Source: JAKAQB01 sp035702855 (lineage in GTDB: Bacteria; Actinomycetota; Acidimicrobiia; Acidimicrobiales; Palsa-688). Taken from it: a stretch of 26,754 nt of DNA. A program made the position numbers and the translations under genes. Under the pieces are notes generated by a model. The model had not been told where the DNA came from and made no database searches. It was given only the letters and a program-made list of their open reading frames with translations. Shown piece after piece: positions 14,550-22,676 of this stretch (positions within the stretch are counted from its first letter, which is position 1; each line of letters opens with the position of its first letter). The stretch lies in the NCBI GenBank assembly GCA_035702855.1, contig DASSZM010000215.1:1-26754 (forward strand), given 5' to 3'.

Positions 14550-16211
14550 GTGACCGAACAGGCGACGCTGGTGCTGCGTGGTGGCCGGGTCCGGACGCCC
14601 GGCGGCTTCGCCGAGGCGCTGGCGGCGACCGGGGAGCGGATCACCGCGGTGGGGACCGACGACGAGGTCGCCGAGCTGGTCGGGCCGTCGACGCGGGTCG
14701 TCGACCTGCGGGGCCGGCTCGCCATCCCCGCCTTCGGCGACGCCCACATCCACGCCATCTCCGGCGGGGTGGAGAGCCTCCGCTGCGACCTCACGGGGCT
14801 GCACACCCGGCCCGAGTACCTCGAGCGGATCGCCGCCCACGTCGCCGGCCTGGCCCCGGACGCCTGGGTGCTCGGCGGCGGGTGGTCGATGGAGGCGTTC
14901 CCCGGAGGGGTGCCGACCGCCGCCGACCTCGACGCCGTCTGCGGGGGGCGCCCCGTGTTCCTCCCCAACCGCGACCACCACAGCGCTTGGGTCAACACCG
15001 CCGCCCTGCAGCGGGCCGGCGTCGACGCCGGCACCCCGGACCCGCCGGACGGCCGGATCGAGCGCGGCCCCGACGGCACCCCGACCGGCGCCCTGCACGA
15101 GGGGGCGATGGACCTGGTGGCGCGCGTCGCCCCTCCCGCCGCCGACGGCGAGCTCCTCGAGGGCCTGCGCGTGGCCCAGGCCCGCCTCCACGCCCTGGGC
15201 ATCACCCACTGGCAGGACGCCCTCATCGGCGAGGCCGGCGAGATCGGCGTCCTCGACACCTACGGCGCCTACCGCCGCGCCGCCGAGGAGGGCTGGCTCA
15301 CCGCCCGCGTCCGCGGGGCGCTGTGGTGGCGGCGCGACCGCGGCCTCGAGCAGATCCCCGACCTGCTCGGGCGCCGGGAGGGCTCGCCCGACGGGGCGTT
15401 CCGGGCGACGTCGGTCAAGATGATGATGGACGGGGTGTGCGAGACGTTCACCGCCGCCATGAGCCGCGCCTACCTCGGCGACGCCGGCAAGGGAGGGACC
15501 CACCGGGGCAGCCTGTTCATCGAGCCGGAGGTCGCCACCGCGGCCGTCGCCGCCCTCGACGGGGCCGGCTTCCAGGTGCACTTCCACGCCATCGGCGACC
15601 GGGCCGTCACCACCGCCCTCGACACCCTGGAGGCCCTCCCCGAGCACCGGCGCGGCGCCGGGCGCCACCACCTCGCCCACCTGCAGTTCATCGCCCCCGA
15701 CGACCTCGACCGCTTCGCCGCCCTGGGCGCCATCGCCAACTTCCAGCCGCTGTGGGCGAGCCACGAGCCGCAGATGGACGAGCTCACCATCCCGGTCGTC
15801 GGCGAGGAGCGGGCCGGCTGGCAGTACAGCATCGCCAGCCTCGCCCAGCGCCGGGCGCGGTTGGCGTTCGGCAGCGACTGGCCGGTGTCGAGCCCCGACC
15901 CGATCCAGGAGATCCACGTCGCCGTCAACCGCATGCTGTCGCTGCGCATGGGGCGGCCGGGGCGGCCCGAGACCGAGCAGCCCTTCCGGCCGGAGGAGTC
16001 CCTGCCGGTGGCCGACGCCATCGACGCCTTCACCGCCGGCGTCGCCTACGTCAACGGCGACGAGGACCTGCTCGGGGCCCTCACCACCGGCCGGCGCGCC
16101 GACGTGGCCGTGCTCGACCAGGATCTCTTCGCGATTCCGGCGGGCGAGATCGGCGACACCTCGGTGGCCCTGACCGTCGCCGGGGGTGCGGTCGTCCACG
16201 GCGACGAGTGA
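14550..16211 (+). CDS. YtcJ-like metal-dependent amidohydrolase
   Basis: A 553-residue amidohydrolase of the Amidohydro_3 (YtcJ/NfdA-like) type. Metal-site residues are all present: DAHIH (64-68), the likely carboxylated Lys290 in TSVKMMMDG, HFHAIGD (344-350), His377 in HLAHLQF, and Asp443 in GSDWPVSSPDP. The N-terminal beta-sandwich (about 5-60) and its return at the C-terminus (GRRADVAVLDQD) are typical. It likely hydrolyses an N-substituted amide or formamide in the cytoplasm; substrate unknown. The GTG at 14550 is preceded by GGAGGGG. It diverges from an amidase and precedes an MFS exporter (44-base gap, same strand). Confidence 0.92.
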   Translation: MTEQATLVLRGGRVRTPGGFAEALAATGERITAVGTDDEVAELVGPSTRVVDLRGRLAIPAFGDAHIHAISGGVESLRCDLTGLHTRPEYLERIAAHVAGLAPDAWVLGGGWSMEAFPGGVPTAADLDAVCGGRPVFLPNRDHHSAWVNTAALQRAGVDAGTPDPPDGRIERGPDGTPTGALHEGAMDLVARVAPPAADGELLEGLRVAQARLHALGITHWQDALIGEAGEIGVLDTYGAYRRAAEEGWLTARVRGALWWRRDRGLEQIPDLLGRREGSPDGAFRATSVKMMMDGVCETFTAAMSRAYLGDAGKGGTHRGSLFIEPEVATAAVAALDGAGFQVHFHAIGDRAVTTALDTLEALPEHRRGAGRHHLAHLQFIAPDDLDRFAALGAIANFQPLWASHEPQMDELTIPVVGEERAGWQYSIASLAQRRARLAFGSDWPVSSPDPIQEIHVAVNRMLSLRMGRPGRPETEQPFRPEESLPVADAIDAFTAGVAYVNGDEDLLGALTTGRRADVAVLDQDLFAIPAGEIGDTSVALTVAGGAVVHGDE

Positions 16212-16255
16212 CCGCCCACGGGGAGCCCGCCCACCGCGACCGGTAGGGTCGCCCG

Positions 16256-17539
16256 GTGCGCGGGCTCCTCGAACGGCTGTTCCCCGGCCGGCTGGGCGCC
16301 GGCTTCCGCTGGCTGGTGGCCGCGGCGTGGTCGGCGAACCTGGGTGACGGTTTCGCCTTCGCCGCCGGGCCGCTGCTGGTCGCCTCCCAGACGCGCAACC
16401 CGACGCTCGTCGCGCTCGCCACCCTCCTGCAGCGGCTCCCCTGGCTGCTGTTCGGCCTGGTCGGCGGGGCGATCGCCGACCGCGTCAACCGGATCGTGCT
16501 CACCGCGACGGTGGAGGTGCTGTGGGCCGGCCTGCTCACCCTGCTCGCGGTGGCGATCGTCACCGGCGAGGTGGACATCGCCGTCGTCCTCACCACCCTG
16601 TTCCTGCTCGGCACGGCCGAGGTGTTCAGTGACACGGCGGCGACCACCGTGCTGCCCTCGCTCGTCGGCGCCGACGACCTCACCCTCGCCAACTCGCGGG
16701 TGCAGACCGGCTTCGTGACCCTCTACCAGCTGGCCGGACCGCCCGTCGGGGCGGCGTTGTTCGCCCTGGGCGCCGCCGTGCCCTTCGTCGCCCAGGCGCT
16801 GCTGGTCGCCCTCGGGGCGGTGCTGGTGTCGCGGGTGCGGCTGCCGGGGCGCCCGGCGGCGCCGGCGCCTGCCGAGCGCCGGTCGATGCGGGCGGAGGTG
16901 GTCGACGGGTTCCGCTGGGTGGCGCACCACGCGGCGGTACGCACCCTCGTCCTGACGATCCTGATCTTCAACGTCACCTTCGGGGCCGCGTGGTCGGTCC
17001 TCGTGCTGTACGCCGAGGAGCGGCTGCACCTCGGCGCCGTCGGCTTCGGGCTGCTCACGACGGCCAGCGCCGTCGGCGGCCTCCTCGGGACGACCGGCTA
17101 CGGGTGGCTGACCCGCCGGGTGAGCCTCGGCAACATCATGCGGGCGGGTCTGGTCATCGAGACCTTCACCCACCTGTCGCTGGCGCTCACGACCTCGCCC
17201 GCGGTCGCGCTGGCGGTCATGGTCGTCTTCGGTGCCCACGCCTTCGTGTGGGGCACCACCTCGATCACGATCCGCCAGCGGGCGGTACCCGAGCCGCTGC
17301 AGGGGCGGGTGTCGAGCGTCAACAGCCTCGGCGTGTTCGGGGGTCTGGTGCTCGGCGCCGCCCTCGGCGGGCCGATCGCCGAGCGCTTCGGCGTCACCGC
17401 GCCCTTCTGGTTCGCCTTCGTCGGGTCGGCCGTGTTCGTCGTGGTGATGTGGCGCCAGCTGACCCACATCGCCCACGACGACGCCCGCCGGCCCCGCCAG
17501 CCCGGCCAGCCCCGTGCGGCCGGCAGCGGCGTGGCGTGA
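16256..17539 (+). CDS. MFS transporter, EntS/MFS_3-like exporter
   Basis: A 427-residue major facilitator protein with about 12 predicted membrane helices split by a cytoplasmic linker (about 195-225). The opening RWLVAAAWSANLGDGFAFAAGPLL, the loop motif GGAIADRVNRI (about 74-84), DTAATTVLPSLVGADDLTLANS and the late EPLQGRVSSVNSLG are typical of the enterobactin-exporter-like (EntS) subfamily found widely in actinobacteria. The substrate is unknown; homologs export siderophores, macrolides or other small molecules. The GTG at 16256 has GGTAGGG about 7 bases upstream. It may be cotranscribed with the amidohydrolase. Its stop directly abuts the convergent permease stop with no intervening base. 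Confidence 0.9.
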   Translation: MRGLLERLFPGRLGAGFRWLVAAAWSANLGDGFAFAAGPLLVASQTRNPTLVALATLLQRLPWLLFGLVGGAIADRVNRIVLTATVEVLWAGLLTLLAVAIVTGEVDIAVVLTTLFLLGTAEVFSDTAATTVLPSLVGADDLTLANSRVQTGFVTLYQLAGPPVGAALFALGAAVPFVAQALLVALGAVLVSRVRLPGRPAAPAPAERRSMRAEVVDGFRWVAHHAAVRTLVLTILIFNVTFGAAWSVLVLYAEERLHLGAVGFGLLTTASAVGGLLGTTGYGWLTRRVSLGNIMRAGLVIETFTHLSLALTTSPAVALAVMVVFGAHAFVWGTTSITIRQRAVPEPLQGRVSSVNSLGVFGGLVLGAALGGPIAERFGVTAPFWFAFVGSAVFVVVMWRQLTHIAHDDARRPRQPGQPRAAGSGVA

Positions 17540-19096
17540 TCAGCCGGCCTCCGGCGCCAGCGTCCCGAAGCCCTCGTCGTCGGGGTCGGCCGGCACCTCC
17601 ACCACCTCGGCACGGGTCCTGGCCCCCGCCAGGTAGAAGCAGAAGCCCACGAACCCGAAGATCAGCAGGGGGATCGCCTCGGTGAGCAGGTAGGTGCCGC
17701 GCTGCCCGTAGGTCCAGCCCGAGGGCCGGAAATCGGCACCGAACCAGTTGAACGGCGCCCCGGGTGCGACGAGCTGGAGCACGCTGATGACCAGCAGCCC
17801 CATCACGAGGACGGTGAGGGGGCGGGCGGCAGGCATGCGCCACGGTCGCGGGGCGTCGGGGCGGTCGACGCGCAGCTTCCACAGCGCGGGGTAGATGAGC
17901 AGGTAGCTGATGAGCGTGGTGGAGATGGTGACGCCGAGCACGGCGCTGAAGTACTTGGCGGCGCTGCCGTTGGTGATCTGGTGGGCCAGGACGAGCACCA
18001 CGGTCGACACGATGCCCGACAGCACGTTGACCCGCACCGGCGTGCCGAGGCGCTCGCTGATCACCCCGAGCGAGCGGGGCCCGGCCCCGTCGTAGCCCGA
18101 GACCGCCAGGGAGCGGTCGGAGCCCATGATCCACGTGGCGCCCGAGGTCATCACGCACACGATGAACAGGATGGCGGCGACGGCGCCGAGGACGGCCCCG
18201 GCCCCGGCGAGGTGGGAGACGCCGGCATGGACCGAGCCGCCGTAGACGGTGAACACGGCGTGGATGGCGTCCACGAACCCGCCGAAGTTGGACACCGAGC
18301 TGGCCGGCAGGACGACGAGGATGCCGAGGATGGGCAGGGCATAGAGGACGAACGACAGCAGGGCGGAGCGGAAGATGGCGAAGGGGACATCGCGCCTCGG
18401 ATTGGTCATCTCCTCCCCGGCGGCGCTCGGCAGCTCGGAGCCCACGTAGTTGAACAGCAGCACCCCGATGAGGGCGACGAACCCGGTCCCCGTCGGCCGG
18501 TAGCTGCCCACACCGAGGCCGTGGAGGCCGTGCTCGGCCGCGTAGATGATGACCGAGACGCTGAACAGGCCGAGCAGCAGGAACCGGGCGAAAGCGCCGG
18601 CGGTGGGCAACCACTTGCCGTAGCTGAACGACATGATCGCCCCGAGCACCGTCGCCCAGACGAACACCAGCCCGACGACGTAGAACGCCACCGGCGGAAG
18701 GGAGCTGCGGCCGCCGTCGAAGAACACGGCGACGGCGGTGACGGCGGAGATGGCCAGGGTGCCGCCGATCCACACCGGGTTGGTGACCCAGTAGTAGAAG
18801 TTGTTGACCGCCCCCGCGAGGTGACCGAACGCCATCCGGGTCCACAGGTACTCGCCGCCCTCCTGCGGGAAGGCCGTCCCGAGTTCGGCGAAGATCATGG
18901 CCTGGGGCACGAAGAACACGACCCCGAAGATCACGAGCCAGGTGAACGCCTCGCCGCCGCTCGCCGCCACGGAGGCGATCGTGTCGACGCCGACGATGGT
19001 GCAGACGAGGAAGAAGAAGATGTCGTAGCGCCGGAAGTGTCGCTGGAGCTTGCTGCGCTCGATCTGCGCGGCCGCGGTGAGCTCGATGCGGTCCAT
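17540..19096 (-). CDS. APC-superfamily amino acid permease
   Basis: A 518-residue permease with about 12 predicted helices, of the amino acid permease_2 (PF13520) type. The first core helix region reads LVCTIVGVDTIASVAASGG, and the following AELGTAFPQEGGEYLW matches the conserved helix-3 start of glutamate/GABA and other amino acid permeases; NPRRDVPFAIFRS is the usual cytoplasmic loop after helix 6. The ATG at 19096 has AAGGGG about 9 bases upstream. It lies downstream of and co-oriented with the ThDP enzyme (93 bases), but an inverted repeat in the gap may separate the transcripts. Context suggests it feeds the neighbouring amino acid / oxo-acid enzymes; substrate unknown. Confidence 0.9.
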   Translation of the reverse strand: MDRIELTAAAQIERSKLQRHFRRYDIFFFLVCTIVGVDTIASVAASGGEAFTWLVIFGVVFFVPQAMIFAELGTAFPQEGGEYLWTRMAFGHLAGAVNNFYYWVTNPVWIGGTLAISAVTAVAVFFDGGRSSLPPVAFYVVGLVFVWATVLGAIMSFSYGKWLPTAGAFARFLLLGLFSVSVIIYAAEHGLHGLGVGSYRPTGTGFVALIGVLLFNYVGSELPSAAGEEMTNPRRDVPFAIFRSALLSFVLYALPILGILVVLPASSVSNFGGFVDAIHAVFTVYGGSVHAGVSHLAGAGAVLGAVAAILFIVCVMTSGATWIMGSDRSLAVSGYDGAGPRSLGVISERLGTPVRVNVLSGIVSTVVLVLAHQITNGSAAKYFSAVLGVTISTTLISYLLIYPALWKLRVDRPDAPRPWRMPAARPLTVLVMGLLVISVLQLVAPGAPFNWFGADFRPSGWTYGQRGTYLLTEAIPLLIFGFVGFCFYLAGARTRAEVVEVPADPDDEGFGTLAPEAG

Positions 19097-19126
19097 GGGT
19101 TCACCCCTTGCTCTGGCGGGCTGCCT

Positions 19127-19158
19127 CCGCCGACCCGTCCCCCCGGACGGATCGGCGG
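19127..19158 (-). terminator. Inverted repeat between ThDP enzyme and permease: terminator or regulatory hairpin
   Basis: CCGCCGACCCGTCC (19127-19140) and GGACGGATCGGCGG (19145-19158) pair over 14 positions with one mismatch around a CCCC loop. It lies 31 bases past the ThDP enzyme stop and 30 bases before the permease start. A terminator is the simplest reading, but its closeness to the permease start allows an attenuator or operator role. Confidence 0.55.
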
Positions 19159-19189
19159 CACGTTAGCCGCCCGGTGGGGTCGGCGGTGG

Positions 19190-20818
19190 CTACGGCGTGG
19201 GCTGGGCGGCCACCAGGTGGGTGCGCACGACCACCACCGCCGGGCCGGAGACCTCCAAGGCCCAGGTCAGGTCGTCGGCGAGGCTGTCGGGCGTGGCGTC
19301 GCGCACCGGCAGCCCGGCCGCCGCGGCCAGGGCGACGAGGTCGGGGCCGGCCAGGTCCACGGCGTGGGTGGCACCGAAGGCGTCCGACTGGTACTCCCGG
19401 AGGATCCCGTAGCCGCCGTCGTCGATGACCAGCAGGGCGACGTCGATCCCCTGCTGCCGGGCGGTGGCCAGCTCCGCCAGGCCGTAGGAGAGGCCACCGT
19501 CGCCGACGACGGCCAGCACCTTGGCGCCCGGCAGGGCCAGCGACGCCCCGAGGGCCGCCGGCCAGGCGTAGCCGAGGGTCCCCGAGCCGAGCGGGTACAG
19601 GAACCGCCGGGGGGCGGTCGGCCGCTGGTGGGCCGCTGCCCAGTACCCGAGGATCGTCATGTCGTAGGACTCGACGGCGTCGGGGGGCAGCGCCCTGGAG
19701 ACGGTGGCGAGCAGCCCCCGCTCCAACGAGCGTCCCTGGGCGGCGAGGCCGGCGTCCACCTGCCGGCGGACCTCGGCGGCGGCCCCGGCTCCCCAACCGG
19801 CGGGGGCGGAGCCCCCCGACACCCGCTCGAGCAGGGCGGCGAGCACGGCGCCGGCGTCGCCCACGAGGGGCACCGCCGGGTAGGTGGTCCCGATGCGGCC
19901 GGCGTCGCAGTCGAGGTGGACCAGGGTGCCCGGGATCCGCAGGGTGTGCTGGCGGGTCGTCTCGGCACCGAGCTCGGTGCCGACGGCGAGCAGGACGTCG
20001 GCACCGCCGACGAGGCGCTCGAAGGCACCCTCGTCGCACCCCGAGCCGGCGTGCAGCGGGTGGCCCGACGGCACGGCGCCACGGCCCATGTAGGTCGTCA
20101 CGACCGGGGCTCCGAGCCGCTCGGCCAGCTCGACCAGCTCGCCCCAGGCGCCGGAGCGGATGACCCCACCCCCGGCCCACAGGACCGGGTGCTCGGCGCG
20201 GGCCAGCAGACCGGCGACGGCGTCGAGCTCGGGTGCCGACGGCAGCGGGAGCGGCGCCGGCGACCCGTCGAGGCGGTCGGGGACCACGACATCGGTCTCA
20301 CCGGTCAGGACGTCGACGGGGATCTCGACGGCGACCGGCCCGGCGGGTGGGGTGGCGGCGCGCCGCCACGCCTCGGCGAGGATGCCGGGCACCGCCTCGG
20401 CCGACCGGGCCCGCGCCGTCCACTTCACCAGTGGCGCGAAGCTGCCCAGCTGATCGGGCAGCTCGTGCAGCCACCCGCCGTGACGGCCGAGCTCGCGCGA
20501 GGGGATCTGGGAGATGACGGCGACGACCGGGACGTGGGAGCTGGCCGCCTCCATGATCCCCGTGAGCGAGTTGAGCGCACCCGGGCCGGTCGACAGCAGG
20601 ACCGGCGCCGGCCGCCCTGTCACCCGCGACCAGCCGTCTGCGGCGAAGGTGGCCGACAGCTCGGTGCGCAGGCCGACCCCCCGCAGGCCGACGCGCCGGA
20701 GGCCCTCCCACATGGCCAGGGCGTGCACGCCGGGGAGCCCGAACACCGTGTCCGCTCCGAGCGCGGCCAGCGAACGGGCGACGACCTCGCCGCCGAGCCG
20801 CTTCGGGCCCGCGCTCAC
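19190..20818 (-). CDS. ThDP-dependent enzyme, acetolactate synthase / oxo-acid decarboxylase-like
   Basis: A 542-residue enzyme with the three-domain layout of the acetolactate synthase / benzoylformate decarboxylase superfamily: Pyr domain (about 8-170), central domain (about 195-330) and PP domain (about 370-535). The cofactor-activating Glu53 is in LRTELSATFAADGW. The ThDP-metal motif starts with GDG at 439-441, but the usual Asn-Asn end is Asp466-Asp467 in VIDDGGYGI, which could still bind Mg. There is no small regulatory subunit, arguing against biosynthetic acetolactate synthase; a decarboxylase, carboligase or 2-hydroxyacyl-CoA lyase role is likelier. The GTG at 20818 is used, with AGGGG just upstream. 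It diverges from tetR across a palindromic operator and is probably repressed by it. Confidence 0.87.
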   Translation of the reverse strand: MSAGPKRLGGEVVARSLAALGADTVFGLPGVHALAMWEGLRRVGLRGVGLRTELSATFAADGWSRVTGRPAPVLLSTGPGALNSLTGIMEAASSHVPVVAVISQIPSRELGRHGGWLHELPDQLGSFAPLVKWTARARSAEAVPGILAEAWRRAATPPAGPVAVEIPVDVLTGETDVVVPDRLDGSPAPLPLPSAPELDAVAGLLARAEHPVLWAGGGVIRSGAWGELVELAERLGAPVVTTYMGRGAVPSGHPLHAGSGCDEGAFERLVGGADVLLAVGTELGAETTRQHTLRIPGTLVHLDCDAGRIGTTYPAVPLVGDAGAVLAALLERVSGGSAPAGWGAGAAAEVRRQVDAGLAAQGRSLERGLLATVSRALPPDAVESYDMTILGYWAAAHQRPTAPRRFLYPLGSGTLGYAWPAALGASLALPGAKVLAVVGDGGLSYGLAELATARQQGIDVALLVIDDGGYGILREYQSDAFGATHAVDLAGPDLVALAAAAGLPVRDATPDSLADDLTWALEVSGPAVVVVRTHLVAAQPTP

Positions 20819-20844
20819 GACCCCTGCTCCATGACGCCTCCCCC

Positions 20845-20868
20845 GTTGCTGACTGCCCAGTCAGCAAC
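20845..20868. promoter_or_regulatory. Palindromic operator 1 (tetR / ThDP enzyme divergent region)
   Basis: GTTGCTGACT (20845-20854), spacer GCCC, and AGTCAGCAAC (20859-20868) form a perfect 10-bp dyad. It lies between the divergent starts at 20818 (minus) and 20886 (plus) and overlaps the expected -35 position of tetR. This size and symmetry fit a TetR-family operator, and a close relative occurs before the downstream acyl-CoA dehydrogenase gene. Confidence 0.8.
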
Positions 20869-20873
20869 GAGGC

Positions 20874-20888
20874 TAGCATCGGGCGGTG
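20874..20888 (+). promoter_or_regulatory. -10 element and probable leaderless start of tetR
   Basis: TAGCAT (20874-20879) is a good -10 hexamer. The GTG start codon begins 7 bases later at 20886, exactly where transcription would start, and no Shine-Dalgarno sequence fits in between. This predicts a leaderless tetR mRNA, a common arrangement in actinobacteria. Confidence 0.5.
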
Positions 20889-21482
20889 CCGCGCAAGAGC
20901 CTGGAAGTCCGCCGCGAGGAGATCCTCGGCGAGACCGCCCGGCAGCTCCAGGAGCGGGGCCTGGCCGGCATCCGCGCCCTGGACGTCGCCCGCGCCCTCG
21001 GCGTGAGCACCGGGCTGATCTTCTACCACTTCGACACCATGGAGCGGTTGCTCGCCGCCACCTTCGACCACACCGCCCAGCGGGACCTCGAGCAGCTGCA
21101 GGCCGTGCTCGACGGGCCCGGCGACGCCCTCGGCCGGCTCTGGGCGGTCCTCGACCTGTACGCCCCGACGGGCTCGGCGGCGGGGTGGATGCTCTGGATC
21201 GACGGCTGGTCGGCCGCCCTGCGCGACGACCAGCTGCGTGCGGTCGTGCGCCGGCTCGACCGCCGCTGGAAGCGGGCCATCGCCGCCCTCCTCCAGGAGG
21301 CGGCGGCCGCCGGGGCGCTCGGCACGGAGGTGGACCCCGCCGGCGCCGCCACCCGCATCACCGCGCTGCTCGACGGGCTGGCCGTCCAACGCCTGGTCCG
21401 GGGGGACGCCCTCAGCGCCGGCCGGCTGCGGTCGTGGGTCCGGGCGTACGCCCGGGCCGAGCTCGGTCTGGCGCCTGGCTAG
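20886..21482 (+). CDS. TetR-family transcriptional regulator
   Basis: A 198-residue repressor with an N-terminal TetR DNA-binding domain (about 8-58). The helix-turn-helix reads IRALDVARALGVSTGLIFYHF (about 29-49), with the typical FYHFDTMERLL ending. The remaining helices (about 70-195) form a BetI-like ligand-binding domain. It is flanked by two related inverted repeats, one overlapping its own promoter and one just after its stop, so autorepression and control of both neighbouring transcription units is likely. The ligand is unknown; an acyl-CoA or oxo-acid derived from the pathway would fit the neighbours. The GTG at 20886 is probably leaderless. Confidence 0.93.
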   Translation: MPRKSLEVRREEILGETARQLQERGLAGIRALDVARALGVSTGLIFYHFDTMERLLAATFDHTAQRDLEQLQAVLDGPGDALGRLWAVLDLYAPTGSAAGWMLWIDGWSAALRDDQLRAVVRRLDRRWKRAIAALLQEAAAAGALGTEVDPAGAATRITALLDGLAVQRLVRGDALSAGRLRSWVRAYARAELGLAPG

Positions 21483-21503
21483 ACTGATTCACCAGTCAGT
21501 AAC
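21483..21503. promoter_or_regulatory. Operator 2 upstream of the acyl-CoA dehydrogenase
   Basis: ACTGATT (21483-21489), spacer CACC and AGTCAGT (21494-21500) form a 7-bp dyad with one mismatch and the same 4-base spacer as operator 1. The right half plus flank (CCAGTCAGTAACGAGG, 21492-21507) differs from operator 1 (20857-20872) at one position. A TAGACT at 21480-21485, at the tetR stop, could be the -10 element that the repressor occludes. Confidence 0.75.
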
Positions 21504-21515
21504 GAGGAGGGGATC

Positions 21516-22676
21516 TTGTCTTCGCTGCCCACTGACGTCTACCCGCTCACCGACGAGCAGGTGGCCATCGTCGAGCTCTGCCGGGACTTCGCCGAGCGCG
21601 AGATCCGGCCACGGGCACGCGCCGTCGACGAGGCCGACACCGAGACGCCGTGGGACCTGTGGTTCCGGGCGGCGGAGGCCGGGATCACCGCCTTCATGCT
21701 CCCCGAGGAGTACGGCGGCGGCGGGTGCACGGACGTGTTCACGCAGTGCCTCGTGCAGGAGGAGCTCTGCTATGGCGACCTCGGCATCGGCAACCTGCTC
21801 TGCTCCGGCGGCTTCTTCGCCGACCCGATCCTGGAGCTCGGCACCCCGGAACAGAAGCAGCGCTGGCTGACACCGCTGTGCCGTCCCCGCCCGCCCATGA
21901 CCGCGCTGGCGACGACCGAGCCGGACGCCGGCTCCGATGCCGCCGCCATCCGCACCACCGCCACACGCGACGGCGACGGCTACCTGCTCAACGGCTCGAA
22001 GGCGTGGATCTCCAACGCCGGCGAGGCGGATCTCTACGTCGTGTTCGCCAAGACCGATCCCGACGCCCGGAGCCGGGGCGTGACCGCCTTCCTGCTCGAG
22101 AAGGACACCGCCGGCTTGTCCTTCGGCCAGCCGATGCGGAAGATGGGCCAGCGGGCGATCGTCTGCCGGGAACTGTTCCTCGACGACGTGTTCGTCGCCG
22201 AGGACCAGCGGCTCGGGGACGAGGGCAAGGGCTTCATCGGCCTCATGCGGACCTTCGACATCTCCCGGGTGGTCCTCGGCGCCGCCGCCGTCGGCATCGC
22301 CCGGGCCGCGCTCGACTACGCCGTCGAGTACGCCAGGCAGCGGAAGACCTTCGGCGCCCCGATCCTGCAGCACCAGGCCGTCGCCTTCCGACTGGCGGAC
22401 ATGGCCACGCGCGTGGAGACCGCCCGCCTGCTCGTCTGGCGGGCGGCCCGCCGGCTCGACGCCGGCGAGCAGGCCACCTCGCTGGCGGCCATGGCGAAGC
22501 TGACCGCGTCGGAGACGGCCGTGTTCTGCACCTGGGCGGCCCTCCAGACCCTCGGCGGGTGGGGCTACTCCCGCGAGCACCCCGTCGAGCAGTGGTTGCG
22601 GGACGCCAAGCTCGAAGAGATCGAAGAAGGGACTTCCGACATCATGCGACTCGTCATCGCCCGGGGCCTCGCATGA
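21516..22676 (+). CDS. Acyl-CoA dehydrogenase
   Basis: A 386-residue flavoprotein of normal ACAD length, introducing an alpha-beta double bond in an acyl-CoA and passing electrons to ETF. The N-terminal helical domain, the FAD-binding signature ALATTEPDAGSDAAAI (about 129-144), WISNAGEADLYVVFAKT, YARQRKTFGAPILQHQAVAF and ALQTLGGWGYSREHP are all present. The C-terminal EEGTSDIMRLVIAR carries the likely catalytic base, Glu371, at the medium/short-chain position. The TTG start at 21516 is chosen because AGGAGGGG precedes it at proper spacing and no other start fits. It follows operator 2 and overlaps the next gene by ATGA. The acyl-CoA could be branched-chain or aromatic; not decidable from sequence. 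Confidence 0.94.
   Translation: MSSLPTDVYPLTDEQVAIVELCRDFAEREIRPRARAVDEADTETPWDLWFRAAEAGITAFMLPEEYGGGGCTDVFTQCLVQEELCYGDLGIGNLLCSGGFFADPILELGTPEQKQRWLTPLCRPRPPMTALATTEPDAGSDAAAIRTTATRDGDGYLLNGSKAWISNAGEADLYVVFAKTDPDARSRGVTAFLLEKDTAGLSFGQPMRKMGQRAIVCRELFLDDVFVAEDQRLGDEGKGFIGLMRTFDISRVVLGAAAVGIARAALDYAVEYARQRKTFGAPILQHQAVAFRLADMATRVETARLLVWRAARRLDAGEQATSLAAMAKLTASETAVFCTWAALQTLGGWGYSREHPVEQWLRDAKLEEIEEGTSDIMRLVIARGLA

Noticed and set aside
14493..16199. Upstream extension of the amidase frame opposite the amidohydrolase
   Set aside because: Only the part from about 14492 downward has amidase features; the rest is antisense to conserved amidohydrolase sequence.
17981..20885. Very long plus-strand frame antisense to the permease and ThDP enzyme
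   Set aside because: Composition is shadow-like with no recognisable domain, and it runs opposite two clear genes.
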